A stretch of DNA of 35,589 bases from Pseudomonadota bacterium (GTDB lineage Bacteria > Pseudomonadota > Gammaproteobacteria > Burkholderiales > Burkholderiaceae_C): positions 1-35,589 of the forward strand of contig JAKBBK010000030.1 of assembly GCA_021808525.1 (NCBI GenBank), read 5' to 3'. A model generated the notes under the pieces. That model was not told the DNA's origin. It did not search any database and saw nothing but the letters and a program-made list of their open reading frames with translations. The position numbers were made by a program, and so were the translations under genes. Of the stretch, positions 24,792-32,846 are shown one piece after another (the first letter of the stretch is position 1; every line of letters starts with the position of its first letter).

Positions 24792-26515
24792 ACAAGTTCC
24801 TGCAAGCTTCGATGGCCCCGGCCCTGCTGCTGGCTGCCGGCGCCGCCCGGGCCGCCGGCCCCGCCATGGGCGAGACCACCCGCCAGGGCACCAACCTGAC
24901 CGCGATCATCCTGTTCGCGGTGTTCGTCGCCGCCTCGCTGTGGATCACCAAGTGGGCCGCGTCGCGCACCCGTTCGGCCGCCGACTTCTACACCGCCGGG
25001 GCCGGCATCACCGGTTTCCAGAACGGCCTGGCGATCGCCGGGGACTACATGTCCGCGGCCTCCTTCCTCGGCATCTCCGCCGCGGTGATGACCAGCGGCT
25101 ACGACGGGCTGATCTATTCCATCGGTTTCCTGGTGGGCTGGCCGATCATCACCTTCCTCATGGCCGAGCGCCTGCGCAACCTGGGGCGCTTCACCTTCGC
25201 CGACGTGGCCGGCTATCGTTTCCGCCAGGGACCCATCCGCGCCTTCGCGGCCTCGGGCACGCTGATCGTCGTGGCCTTCTACCTGATCGCCCAGATGGTC
25301 GGCGCGGGCTCGCTGATCAAGTTGCTGTTCGGGCTGGACTACTGGGTGGCCGTCGTGCTGGTGGGCGTGTTGATGATGGTCTACGTGCTGTTCGGAGGCA
25401 TGACCGCGACCACCTGGGTGCAGATCGTCAAGGCCTGCCTGCTGCTGGCCGGCGTGACCTTCATGGCGGTGATGGTGCTGGCCCAGTACGGCTTCAGCCC
25501 CGAAGCGCTGTTCGCCCGGGCCGTGCAGGTCAAGGCCGCCGTGGCCGCCGCCGCCGGCAAGAGCCCCGAGGAGGCGCACGCGGCCGGGCTGGCGGTGATG
25601 AACCCCGGAGGCTTTGTCAAGGACCCGATCTCGGCGATCTCCTTCGGCATGGCGCTGATGTTCGGAACCGCGGGGCTGCCGCATATCCTCATGCGCTTCT
25701 TCACCGTGCCCGACGCGCGCCAGGCGCGCAAGTCGGTGCTGTGGGCCACCACCTGGATCGGCTACTTCTACGTGCTGATCTTCATCATCGGCTTCGGCGC
25801 CATCGCGCTGGTGCTCACCGATCCCACGGTGGCCGACGTGGCCAAGGGGGTGATCCGGGGTGGCGCCGGCAACGCCAACATGGCGGCGGTGCTGGTGGCC
25901 AAGGCCGTGGGCGGCAACGTGTTCTTCGGTTTCATCTCGGCCGTGGCCTTCGCCACCATCCTGGCGGTGGTGGCCGGGCTGACCTTGTCCGGGGCCTCGG
26001 CCGTGTCCCACGACATCTACGCCACGCTGATGCGAGGCGGCAAGGCCGACAGCGCCTCGGAGCTGAAGGTCTCGCGCATCACCACCGTCGTGCTGGGCCT
26101 GGTCGCGGTGCTGCTGGGCATCGTGTTCCAGAAGCAGAACGTGGCCTTCATGGTGTCCCTGGCCTTCGCGGTGGCCGCATCGGCGAATTTCCCGGTGCTG
26201 TTCCTGTCGGTGCTCTGGAAGGATTGCACCACCCGCGGCGCGGTGATCGGCGGATTCCTCGGCCTGGTCTCGTCGGTGGCCCTGACCATCGTGTCGCCCT
26301 CGGTGTGGGAGGCCACGCTGGGATTTCCCAAGGGCTCGGCGCTGTTTCCCTATGCCTCGCCCGCGCTGTTCTCGATGACCCTGGCCTTCGTGGGCATCTG
26401 GGTGTTCTCGCTGCTCGACCGCAGCGCGGGGGCGCGGGCCGAGCGCGAGGCCTTCGCCGCGCAGCAGGTGCGCTCGGAAACCGGCCTGGGCGCAGAGACG
26501 GCCTCGCGCCACTGA
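24788..26515 (+). CDS. actP: Cation/acetate symporter ActP (SSS family)
   Basis: The 575-residue protein has an N-terminal signal-like segment ([12 protein letters not shown]) and about 13 membrane helices of the sodium:solute symporter family. Signature regions include [51 protein letters not shown], and [13 protein letters not shown]. The [12 protein letters not shown] loop is typical of ActP. It imports acetate and other short carboxylates. Start is GTG overlapping the DUF485 stop. Downstream genes on the same strand encode a CBS/nucleotidyltransferase regulator and an exonuclease, after a GC-hairpin spacer. Confidence 0.95.
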   Translation: MNKFLQASMAPALLLAAGAARAAGPAMGETTRQGTNLTAIILFAVFVAASLWITKWAASRTRSAADFYTAGAGITGFQNGLAIAGDYMSAASFLGISAAVMTSGYDGLIYSIGFLVGWPIITFLMAERLRNLGRFTFADVAGYRFRQGPIRAFAASGTLIVVAFYLIAQMVGAGSLIKLLFGLDYWVAVVLVGVLMMVYVLFGGMTATTWVQIVKACLLLAGVTFMAVMVLAQYGFSPEALFARAVQVKAAVAAAAGKSPEEAHAAGLAVMNPGGFVKDPISAISFGMALMFGTAGLPHILMRFFTVPDARQARKSVLWATTWIGYFYVLIFIIGFGAIALVLTDPTVADVAKGVIRGGAGNANMAAVLVAKAVGGNVFFGFISAVAFATILAVVAGLTLSGASAVSHDIYATLMRGGKADSASELKVSRITTVVLGLVAVLLGIVFQKQNVAFMVSLAFAVAASANFPVLFLSVLWKDCTTRGAVIGGFLGLVSSVALTIVSPSVWEATLGFPKGSALFPYASPALFSMTLAFVGIWVFSLLDRSAGARAEREAFAAQQVRSETGLGAETASRH

Positions 26516-26523
26516 GGCGCGAG

Positions 26524-26576
26524 CGCGCGGCGGGCCGGTGCCCGCCGCGCGGGACCCGCCGCGGCCGGGCGGCGGG
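26524..26576 (+). terminator. Two GC-rich hairpins after actP
   Basis: A 12-bp perfect stem (26524-26535 with 26540-26551; arms CGCGCGGCGGGC and GCCCGCCGCGCG) closes a 4-base CGGT loop. A second 7-bp stem (CCCGCCG 26555-26561, CGGCGGG 26570-26576) follows. No T-tract follows, so they may be pause or mRNA-end elements rather than classical terminators. Confidence 0.45.
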
Positions 26577-26615
26577 CCGCGAGCCCATCCCCGGCCCGCC
26601 GAACCCGTGCGCGAC

Positions 26616-28433
26616 ATGCCCAATGCCTTCGACTTCACGGCCTCTCCCTTCGATTGCCTGAGTCCGCAGGAACGCCAGCTTGTGCGCGACTCGGTGGACG
26701 TGGCGTATTTCGCGCAGGGGCGCACCATCCTGGACGTGGGCTCGGTGCCCACGCAGCTGTACGTGGTGATGAAGGGGGTCGTGGCCCAGCACGACGGCGA
26801 GCAGATGGTCGCCAGCTACGGTCCGCAGGACTGCTTCGACGCACGCGCGCTCATGGCCGGGCGCAGCAGCAGCCGCTTCGTGGCGCGCGAGGAGGTGCTG
26901 GCCTACGAGTTGCCCCGCGACGCGGTGAAGGAGCTGATCGCCTCCAACGCGGCCTTCGGCGCCTTGCTGTTCGCCGAGCTCAGCGACAAACTGGGCGCGC
27001 TGGCGCAATTGCGCAGCCGCCACGAATTGCAGGCGCTGGGCATGGCCCGCGTGGCCGATGCCTTCGTGCGCCCGGTGCAGGTGGTGGACGCCGACACCGA
27101 CATCGTCGCCGTCGCGGGCATTTTCCAGGCCGAGCATGTCTCCAGCGTGCTGGTGCGCGAATCCGCAGGCGCCGGGGCTCGCCTGGGAATCTTCACCCGG
27201 GCCTCGCTGCAGCGGGCGATCCTGGACGGCAGGCCTGCCGCACGCCTGCCGGCGGCGAGTTTCGCGACCTTTGAGCTGCTCACCACCACGCCCGAGGAGC
27301 CCATCGGCGAGGCGCTGGCACGCATGCTGCGCGGGCGCGTGCACCGGCTGGTGGTCCTGCGCGAGGGGCAGGCGGCGGGCGTGCTCGAGGCGCTGGACCT
27401 GTTCAGTTTCCTGGCCAACCACTCCTACCTGATCACGGTGCAGATCGACATGGCGCAGGATCTGGCGGCGCTGGCCGACGCCGCCTCGAAGATCACGCGC
27501 ATGGTGTCGCTGCTGCACCGGGGCGGCACGCGCATCGGGCTGATCGCCGGCCTGGTGACCGAGCTCAACACGCGCCTGTTCCAGCGGGCCTGGAGCCTGA
27601 TCGCGCCCCCCGGGCTGGTGGACAACAGCTGCCTGTTCGTGATGGGCAGCGAGGGCCGCGCGGAGCAGATCCTGAAAACCGACCAGGACAACGCCCTGGT
27701 GCTGCGCGACGGCTACGCGCCACCGCAGAACCTGCGGGAGCTGACCGGGCGTTTCACGGCCGCCCTGGCGGATTTCGGCTATCCCCCGTGCCCCGGCGGG
27801 GTGATGCTGGACCGGCCCCGCTGGTGCATGGGGGCTTCGGAGCTCGCGGCCAGCCTGCGCGCCTCGCTGCACGGCCGCGCTCCCGAGGCCCTGCTGGAGC
27901 TGGCCATCTTCCTGGATGCGCGCGCGGTGTGCGGCGATGCGCGACTGCTGCGCGATGTGCGCGAGCGGGTGTTTCGCGAGGCTCCCGACGACGACGCCTT
28001 GCTGGCTCGCTTCGCCTCGGCCATCGACGCCTTCGGCGCCGGCACGGCCTGGTGGGCCCGGCTGCTCGGCGATGCGCAGCAGGCCATCGACCTCAAGAAG
28101 GAGGGCATGTTCGCGCTGGTGCATGGCGTGCGCAGCCTGGCGCTGGCCCATCGCATCCAGGCCAGCGGCACCGAGGAACGCCTCGAGGCGCTGGCCGCCG
28201 GGGGACAGCTCGCGCACGCCGAGGCCCAGGAGCTGCTGCAGGCGCTGCATGTGTTGATGCAATTGCGCCTGCAGGCCGGGCTGGACCAGATCGACCGGCG
28301 CCAGCCCGTGACCGGCTTGCTGGAGCCGCAGCAGCTGGGCTCCCTCGAGCGCAGCCTGCTGAAGGACGCGCTGGGCGTGGTCAAGCGCTTTCGCGCCATG
28401 CTGCATCGACGCTTCCAGCTGGACCGCCTGTGA
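26616..28433 (+). CDS. cNMP-binding/CBS/DUF294 nucleotidyltransferase signalling protein
   Basis: About 605 residues in four parts: a cyclic-nucleotide-binding-like domain (about 15-125; VMKGVVAQHDGEQMVASYGP), a CBS pair (about 148-272, with HVSSVLVRES and VHRLVVLREG), a DUF294 nucleotidyltransferase domain with GSEGRAEQILKTDQDNALV, and a helical DUF294 C-terminal domain (LFQRAWSLI to the end). GlnD-like nucleotidyltransferase chemistry is suggested by the G-S-x-x-R and DxD residues. Genes of this type often accompany actP and a DnaQ-like exonuclease and are thought to regulate the transporter; the nucleotide and target are unknown. ATG 26616 has a weak context; GTG 26607 is an alternative. 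Confidence 0.85.
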   Translation: MPNAFDFTASPFDCLSPQERQLVRDSVDVAYFAQGRTILDVGSVPTQLYVVMKGVVAQHDGEQMVASYGPQDCFDARALMAGRSSSRFVAREEVLAYELPRDAVKELIASNAAFGALLFAELSDKLGALAQLRSRHELQALGMARVADAFVRPVQVVDADTDIVAVAGIFQAEHVSSVLVRESAGAGARLGIFTRASLQRAILDGRPAARLPAASFATFELLTTTPEEPIGEALARMLRGRVHRLVVLREGQAAGVLEALDLFSFLANHSYLITVQIDMAQDLAALADAASKITRMVSLLHRGGTRIGLIAGLVTELNTRLFQRAWSLIAPPGLVDNSCLFVMGSEGRAEQILKTDQDNALVLRDGYAPPQNLRELTGRFTAALADFGYPPCPGGVMLDRPRWCMGASELAASLRASLHGRAPEALLELAIFLDARAVCGDARLLRDVRERVFREAPDDDALLARFASAIDAFGAGTAWWARLLGDAQQAIDLKKEGMFALVHGVRSLALAHRIQASGTEERLEALAAGGQLAHAEAQELLQALHVLMQLRLQAGLDQIDRRQPVTGLLEPQQLGSLERSLLKDALGVVKRFRAMLHRRFQLDRL

Positions 28434-28454
28434 CATCGGCCCGGTCCACTCCCG

Positions 28455-29114
28455 ATGCACTCCGCCGCCACCCGCCTGCGCAGAGCCTGGTCCAGGCGCC
28501 TGGGCCTGCGACGCCTGCGCGACCCTCGCTATGCCTTCCTGTTCGAGCCGCCGCCGCCGGGGGAATGGGTGGCGCTGGACTGCGAGACCACCGGGCTGGA
28601 CCGGCGCCGTGACGAGATCGTCGCCATCGCCGCGGTGCGCATCGTGGGCACGCGCATCCTGAGCAGCCAGCGCCTGCAGTTGCTCGTGCGCCCACGCGGC
28701 GAGCCGGGCTCAAGCGCCCGCGTGCACCGCCTGCGCGGGCGTGACCTGGCGGCCGGCCTGCCGCTGCGCGAGGCCCTGGATCGGCTGCTCCACTTCGTCG
28801 GAAGCCGACCGCTGGTGGGCTACTACCTGGAGTTCGATGTGGCGATGATCGAGCGCGAGTTGCGAGCCTGGCTGGGCATCGGCCTGCCCCAGGAGCGCAT
28901 CGAGGTTTCCGCCCTGTACCACGACCACAAGCTGCGCCAGCTGCCCGAGTGGGCCCGCCAGGGCCAGGTGCCCATCGACCTGCGCCTGCAGGCCATGATG
29001 CGCGATCTGGAGCTACCCCAGCGGGATGCGCACGACCCCTTCAACGACGCCGAGATGGCGGCCATGGCCTTCCTGAAACTGCGCGCCTTGCAGGGCAAGC
29101 CGCGCAGGGACTGA
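28455..29114 (+). CDS. DEDDh 3'-5' exonuclease (DnaQ/PolC epsilon-like)
   Basis: A 219-residue nuclease of the DnaQ fold. ExoI is VALDCETTGLD (D42, E44), ExoII is VGYYLEFDVAMIERELR and ExoIII epsilon is AHDPFNDAEMAA with the catalytic His and Asp of the DEDDh class. The first 35 residues are Arg-rich and may be a membrane- or partner-binding tail. It starts 21 bases after the CBS/DUF294 gene in the same operon as actP. The usual role is proofreading or RNA trimming; pairing with a nucleotidyltransferase suggests it could degrade a modified nucleotide or RNA, which is inference. Confidence 0.88.
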   Translation: MHSAATRLRRAWSRRLGLRRLRDPRYAFLFEPPPPGEWVALDCETTGLDRRRDEIVAIAAVRIVGTRILSSQRLQLLVRPRGEPGSSARVHRLRGRDLAAGLPLREALDRLLHFVGSRPLVGYYLEFDVAMIERELRAWLGIGLPQERIEVSALYHDHKLRQLPEWARQGQVPIDLRLQAMMRDLELPQRDAHDPFNDAEMAAMAFLKLRALQGKPRRD

Positions 29115-29128
29115 GCAGGCCCTGGCGT

Positions 29129-29566
29129 TCAGGCACCCTTGGCCTGGCCGATCTGCTGCTCGATGCGCTGGAGCTGGTCCCTGGAGAGCACCTTTTCCGC
29201 CTTGGGAAAGAGCTCGTCTTCCTCTTCGCGCACATGGTGCAGCAGGTTTTCCTGCAGGACCTTGAGCTTGGCCTTCCAGTCATCGTCCTGGAAATCCAGG
29301 GATTCCAGCTCTTCCAGCAGCACATCCACCACGTGGTGCTCCTGGTAGGCCTCCAGGGTCAGCCCCTGGGTGGACTTGCGCGACTCCAGCGCGGGATAGA
29401 CCACCCGCTCCTCAAGGTTTTCGTGCCCCTGCAGTTCCTGTTTCAGGGTGGTCAGAAGTTCCTGGCGCCTTTTCCTGGCCGACACAGGGGTATCGAGCAA
29501 TTCCTCGATGATTCCCTTGACGAGTTCATGGTCCTTGAGCAGCAAGGCGAAGGTTCCGGTCTGCAT
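29129..29566 (-). CDS. Hemerythrin-like (HHE) cation-binding protein
   Basis: A 145-residue four-helix protein with the hemerythrin HHE ligands: LLKDHELVKG (His in helix A), LQGHENLEERVVYP (His and Glu, helix B), EHHVVDVLLEEL (helix C) and NLLHHVREEEDELFPKAE (helix D). Such di-iron domains sense or bind oxygen, nitric oxide or iron stress products. GGGAG lies about nine bases before ATG 29566, which gives the family-like MQTGTFALLLKDHE start. It converges with the exonuclease gene at 14 bases distance. The DUF1328 gene lies upstream, a common pair in stress-response loci. Confidence 0.9.
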   Translation of the reverse strand: MQTGTFALLLKDHELVKGIIEELLDTPVSARKRRQELLTTLKQELQGHENLEERVVYPALESRKSTQGLTLEAYQEHHVVDVLLEELESLDFQDDDWKAKLKVLQENLLHHVREEEDELFPKAEKVLSRDQLQRIEQQIGQAKGA

Positions 29567-29609
29567 GGGCAGCTCCCTGGGAGGGTTGAAGGGCGGGGGG
29601 ATGGGCAAC

Positions 29610-29780
29610 TCAATGGTTTCGCAGACTCACCAGATGCAACACCAGACTGATCACGAAACCCGCGAGCGCGACGAAAAAAATCAGTTTGGCGATTCCGACC
29701 GCGGCCGATGCGACCCCGAAGAATCCGAACACCGAAGCCACCACCGCCACGAGAAGAAAAATCACCACCCATCTCAGCAT
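29610..29780 (-). CDS. DUF1328 (YtjA-like) small membrane protein
   Basis: A 56-residue protein, MLRWVVIFLLVAVVASVFGF at the start, then FGVASAAVGIAKLIFFVALAG, ending in LHLVSLRNH. It has the two membrane segments and length of DUF1328. AGGAG lies seven bases before ATG 29780. It lies 43 bases upstream of the hemerythrin gene on the same strand. Members are often induced by envelope or general stress; regulation here is not visible. Confidence 0.9.
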   Translation of the reverse strand: MLRWVVIFLLVAVVASVFGFFGVASAAVGIAKLIFFVALAGFVISLVLHLVSLRNH

Positions 29781-29945
29781 GAAGGTCTCCTGGAGGTTTC
29801 GGGCTCGCGCCGCAGGCAGGTAGTTACATCGTGTTGCAAGCCGGTTTCAGTCTAAGGCCGGCCTGCGCCCGGGTGCATGGGCCGCCCGAACACCCTTGAT
29901 GACCGTAGGGGGGCGAAGCCGCGGCGCAGGGCGCACAATGGATTC

Positions 29946-30530
29946 ATGGGAATCGATGATCGAGACTGGATGAAGCCGGGCGGGCGCCAGGCCCCGGTGC
30001 CGCCGCCTCCGGGCTACGTCGCCGCGCGCCGGCCGCCGGCGGGCCTGATGTGGATGGTGCTGCTGTGGTGCCTGATCGGCGGCGCGCTGTACCTGATGGT
30101 GCGCTCCTTCGTGCCGGGTTTCGGGCCCGTGCGCGTGCAGGCCGCGGGGGCCGACGAATTGCTGCTCAGCCCCGATCGCTCGGGCAACTACACGGTGCCC
30201 GGCGCGATCAACGGCGTGCCCGTCACCTTCCTGGTGGATACCGGCGCCTCCACCGTGTCCGTGTCCGCGAGCGCGGCCGATCGCATGGGCCTTTCGGGTT
30301 GCCAGGGCATCGCCTCGCAGACCGCCAACGGCAGCACGACCGGCTGCCTGGCGCTGGCTCGCGAATTGCGCTTCGGCCCCTTCACCGCCCGCGACGTGCG
30401 GGTCGCCGTGCTGCCCCATCTGTCGGGAGGCACCGCGCTGCTGGGCATGAACCTGCTGTCGCGCATGCGCATGCTCCAGCAGGATGGACACCTGGAGTTG
30501 CGCGCCTCCGGCCGGGCCGCCGGCGCCTGA
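29946..30530 (+). CDS. Membrane-anchored retropepsin-like aspartic protease (clan AA)
   Basis: A 194-residue protein with a Pro-rich cytoplasmic start, one membrane anchor (about 34-57, MWMVLLWCLIGGALYLMV) and a periplasmic retropepsin-like domain. The active Asp is D98 in FLVDTGASTVSVS, and GGTALLGMNLLSRM forms the flap/psi-loop end. It matches the TIGR02281 type, thought to form homodimers. No Shine-Dalgarno sequence is seen; CACAAT (29934-29939) ends six bases before the ATG. Confidence 0.87.
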   Translation: MGIDDRDWMKPGGRQAPVPPPPGYVAARRPPAGLMWMVLLWCLIGGALYLMVRSFVPGFGPVRVQAAGADELLLSPDRSGNYTVPGAINGVPVTFLVDTGASTVSVSASAADRMGLSGCQGIASQTANGSTTGCLALARELRFGPFTARDVRVAVLPHLSGGTALLGMNLLSRMRMLQQDGHLELRASGRAAGA

Positions 30531-30575
30531 GCTTCCCGGGCCCCGGGGCTTGCGGTGGCCGAGGCCGCCGCTGCC

Positions 30576-31256
30576 TCAGGCCGCCTGCTCCCACGCCGGC
30601 AACAGGTCGGTGAACACGAAGCCGTCCCGCTCGACGGTCTCGCCTACGCTGATCTCGACCGGGCGTTCGAACATGGGACCGTCGAAGGCGAAGCTGTGGA
30701 ATTCGCCGAATTCCCCGCAGGGATCGACGCCCTGGGGCAGCTCGGCCAGGAAGGCCGGGTCGTAGAGGCGCCCGGCGAACCCGCGCGGCAGACGCCTGGG
30801 GTCGACGCAACTGATCACCGCCCGCAAGCCGCCGGCCACCATGGCCCGGGACAGCTCGCCCGTCGGCATGCCCCACAGCGGAAACAGCGCGGCGATGCCG
30901 CTGGCCTCCAGCTGCCGCTCGCGGTAACGCCGCACGTCTTCCAGGAACAGGTCGCCGAAGGCGAAAGCCTCCACGGCCTCGGCGCGCGCCTGGCGCACGA
31001 AGGCCTGCAGCGCGGATTCGTACTCCGCGTTGCTGCAGGGAAAGGGAATGTCGATCACGAACAGGGGCAAGCCGAGCGCCGCGGCCTGGCGGCGCAGCAG
31101 GTCCAGGCGCACGCCGTGCATCGCGACGCGCTGGAAGGCCGCGTTGACGGTGCAGAACAGCCCGGCCAGCTCGACCCGCGGATCCTGGCGCAGGCGCTGC
31201 AGGGCCCAGGCGCTGTCCTTGCCGGTGCTCCAGGAAAGCAGGGTCTTGCGGGGCAT
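30576..31256 (-). CDS. Dph6-like ATP-pyrophosphatase (adenine nucleotide alpha-hydrolase fold)
   Basis: A 226-residue PP-loop-type enzyme. The ATP signature is LLSWSTGKDSAWALQRL (SGKDS variant) near residues 5-22. Further motifs are FGDLFLEDVRRYRE, FPLWGMPTG, ISCVDPRRLP, and DPCGEFGEFHSFAFDGPMF, which is the diphthine-ammonia ligase signature region. Bacterial members are widespread and their substrate is unknown; diphthamide itself is not made in bacteria. ATG 31256 fits the family start. An upstream ATG (31301) would add MLCGHCESTLRRLF. Confidence 0.87.
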   Translation of the reverse strand: MPRKTLLSWSTGKDSAWALQRLRQDPRVELAGLFCTVNAAFQRVAMHGVRLDLLRRQAAALGLPLFVIDIPFPCSNAEYESALQAFVRQARAEAVEAFAFGDLFLEDVRRYRERQLEASGIAALFPLWGMPTGELSRAMVAGGLRAVISCVDPRRLPRGFAGRLYDPAFLAELPQGVDPCGEFGEFHSFAFDGPMFERPVEISVGETVERDGFVFTDLLPAWEQAA

Positions 31257-31291
31257 GGGGAAGAGTCTTCGGAGGGTCGATTCGCAGTGCC

Positions 31292-31308
31292 CGCACAGCA
31301 TGTGCGGA
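31292..31308. promoter_or_regulatory. 7-bp perfect inverted repeat upstream of the Dph6-like gene
   Basis: CCGCACA (31292-31298) and TGTGCGG (31302-31308) flank GCA, 36 bases upstream of the Dph6-like ATG and 38 bases before a TATGAT hexamer on the other strand. It could be an operator between the divergent genes. Confidence 0.4.
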
Positions 31309-31357
31309 CGTTGCGCGTTGCCGTGATCCCGGCGCGCACCGCGCCTATGATAGCGTC

Positions 31358-31636
31358 ATGCAAAGTCGTGAAATGGCTCGCAAAAAGACATTTCTGAAAA
31401 CCGGGCAAAGGCCTGCGCGCGCGGCTGCACGACCCAGGCGCCGGGCTTCCGGGCAAAGCCCGCCGCCGCCCCGATCCCCCTGGCCCCGCTGGGGCCTGAC
31501 TACGGTCATGGTCCTCGCCACCGTGGCCTTCAGCGGCAAGGTTCCGCTGCTCACGCCTCCACGGCTCACGCCGGCCTTGCTGTGGGCGGCCTCCAGGGCC
31601 GGACCGAGCGGCTACTCCCGGGACGTGGACAGCTGA
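31358..31636 (+). CDS. Possible small membrane protein, 92 residues
   Basis: The frame from ATG 31358 encodes a basic Arg/Lys/Pro-rich N-terminal half (RARAAARPRRRASGQSPPPP), one possible membrane segment (WGLTTVMVLATVAFSGKVPL) and a short tail. It has no Shine-Dalgarno sequence, but TATGAT (31346-31351) ends exactly six bases before the ATG, the spacing seen at psd and the aspartic protease gene. No family is recognised. It may be non-coding leader sequence for the DUF1232 gene. Confidence 0.3.
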   Translation: MQSREMARKKTFLKTGQRPARAAARPRRRASGQSPPPPRSPWPRWGLTTVMVLATVAFSGKVPLLTPPRLTPALLWAASRAGPSGYSRDVDS

Positions 31637-31725
31637 GGCTCGAGGCGCGCGGGTCGAGGCGCGCGGCGTGCGGCGCGCGGCCACTTATGATGCTTCTGCT
31701 GGATGTTCTCCAGGAGGTTCGCATC

Positions 31726-32100
31726 TTGCTCAAGAGTGCCAGGCAATGGGCGCGTAGGCTCAAGCGGGACGTGCACGCCCTGTGGCTCGCAGGGCGGGAC
31801 CCTCGCACGCCCTGGTACGCCAAGGCGCTGGCCGTGGCGGTCGCAGCCTACGCGCTGTCGCCCCTGGACCTGATCCCGGATTTCATCCCCGTGCTCGGTT
31901 GGCTCGACGACCTGATCATCGTGCCCCTGGGCATCCTGCTGGCGGTGCGTCTGGTTCCGACCGAAGTGATGGAGGAACATCGCCGCGCGGCGGCACGCGC
32001 CGCATCGCGGCCCGTCAGCCGCGTTGCGGCGGTCCTCGTCGCGCTGACCTGGGTCGCCGCGGGCGTCGTGTTGGCCCGCGCCTTGTGGATGCACCGATAA
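31726..32100 (+). CDS. DUF1232 (YkvA-like) membrane protein
   Basis: A 124-residue protein when started at TTG 31726. The DUF1232 core is WYAKALAVAVAAYALSPLDL plus IPDFIPVLGWLDDLIIVPLG (about 35-74), and a C-terminal membrane helix follows (VAAVLVALTWVAAGVVLA). A strong AGGAGG (31712-31717) sits eight bases before the TTG and lies inside the longer ATG frame (31687), so the TTG is the better start. Function of the family is poorly known. The two-component genes start 44 bases downstream. Confidence 0.85.
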   Translation: MLKSARQWARRLKRDVHALWLAGRDPRTPWYAKALAVAVAAYALSPLDLIPDFIPVLGWLDDLIIVPLGILLAVRLVPTEVMEEHRRAAARAASRPVSRVAAVLVALTWVAAGVVLARALWMHR

Positions 32101-32144
32101 GGCCCCGCGCACTGCCTGTGCCGCTCCCAAGGCATCGAATCCCC

Positions 32145-32846
32145 ATGAAACTGCTCATCGTCGAGGACAACCGCGCATTGGTGGCGAATCTGTTCGCCTA
32201 CTTCGAGGCACGCGGCCATGTGCTGGACGCCGCCCCCGACGGCGCCACCGGCTTGCGCCTCGCCGCCGACAACCACTACGACGCCATCGTTCTCGACTGG
32301 GCCCTGCCGCGCATGGAAGGTGTTCGTGTCCTGGGGGAGTTGCGCCAGAGCGTGCGCAAGGACGTTCCCGTATTGATGCTCACCGCCAAGGCCGAAACCG
32401 CCGACAAGGTCGAGGCGCTGCGTACAGGTGCCGACGACTACCTGGTCAAGCCCTTCGACCTCGCCGAACTGGAGGCGCGGCTGCTCGCCCAGGTCCGCCG
32501 CGCCAGCGGTCGGGTGACCGATACCCGGCTGCGAGTGGGGGATCTGGTGATGGACCTGAGCACCCTGGAAGTCACGCGCGGTGCGCAATCCATCGCCCTG
32601 CAGCCGGCGACCCGGCGCCTGCTGGAAGTGCTGATGCGGGCGTCGCCGGCTCTCGTGCCGCGGGAGCGCCTGCAAGATGCGCTCTGGGGCGACGACGCCC
32701 CGGATCGCGACTTGCTGCGTTCGCAGATGCACCTGCTGCGCCGGGCCATCGACGCACCCTTCTCGACCAAGCTGCTGCGGACGGTCGCGCGTGTCGGCTA
32801 TCGGCTGGCTGCGATGCCGGATCGCGACCATGCTGAAGACGAATAG
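32145..32846 (+). CDS. OmpR-family response regulator
   Basis: The 233-residue protein has a receiver domain (1-115) with acidic pocket EDN, phosphoacceptor D51 in IVLDWALP and switch K102 in LVKPFD. A winged-helix DNA-binding domain occupies about 128-225 (TRRLLEVLMRASPALVPRERL and VGYRLAAMP). The gene overlaps the histidine kinase start by 17 bases, typical of a cognate pair. With the following outer membrane factor, the likely regulon is efflux; the signal is unknown. No Shine-Dalgarno site precedes the ATG. Confidence 0.93.
   Translation: MKLLIVEDNRALVANLFAYFEARGHVLDAAPDGATGLRLAADNHYDAIVLDWALPRMEGVRVLGELRQSVRKDVPVLMLTAKAETADKVEALRTGADDYLVKPFDLAELEARLLAQVRRASGRVTDTRLRVGDLVMDLSTLEVTRGAQSIALQPATRRLLEVLMRASPALVPRERLQDALWGDDAPDRDLLRSQMHLLRRAIDAPFSTKLLRTVARVGYRLAAMPDRDHAEDE

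Noticed and set aside
26148-28460. 770-codon frame on the minus strand over the CBS/DUF294 gene
   Set aside because: The plus strand encodes recognisable domains throughout. The minus frame is a low-complexity shadow.
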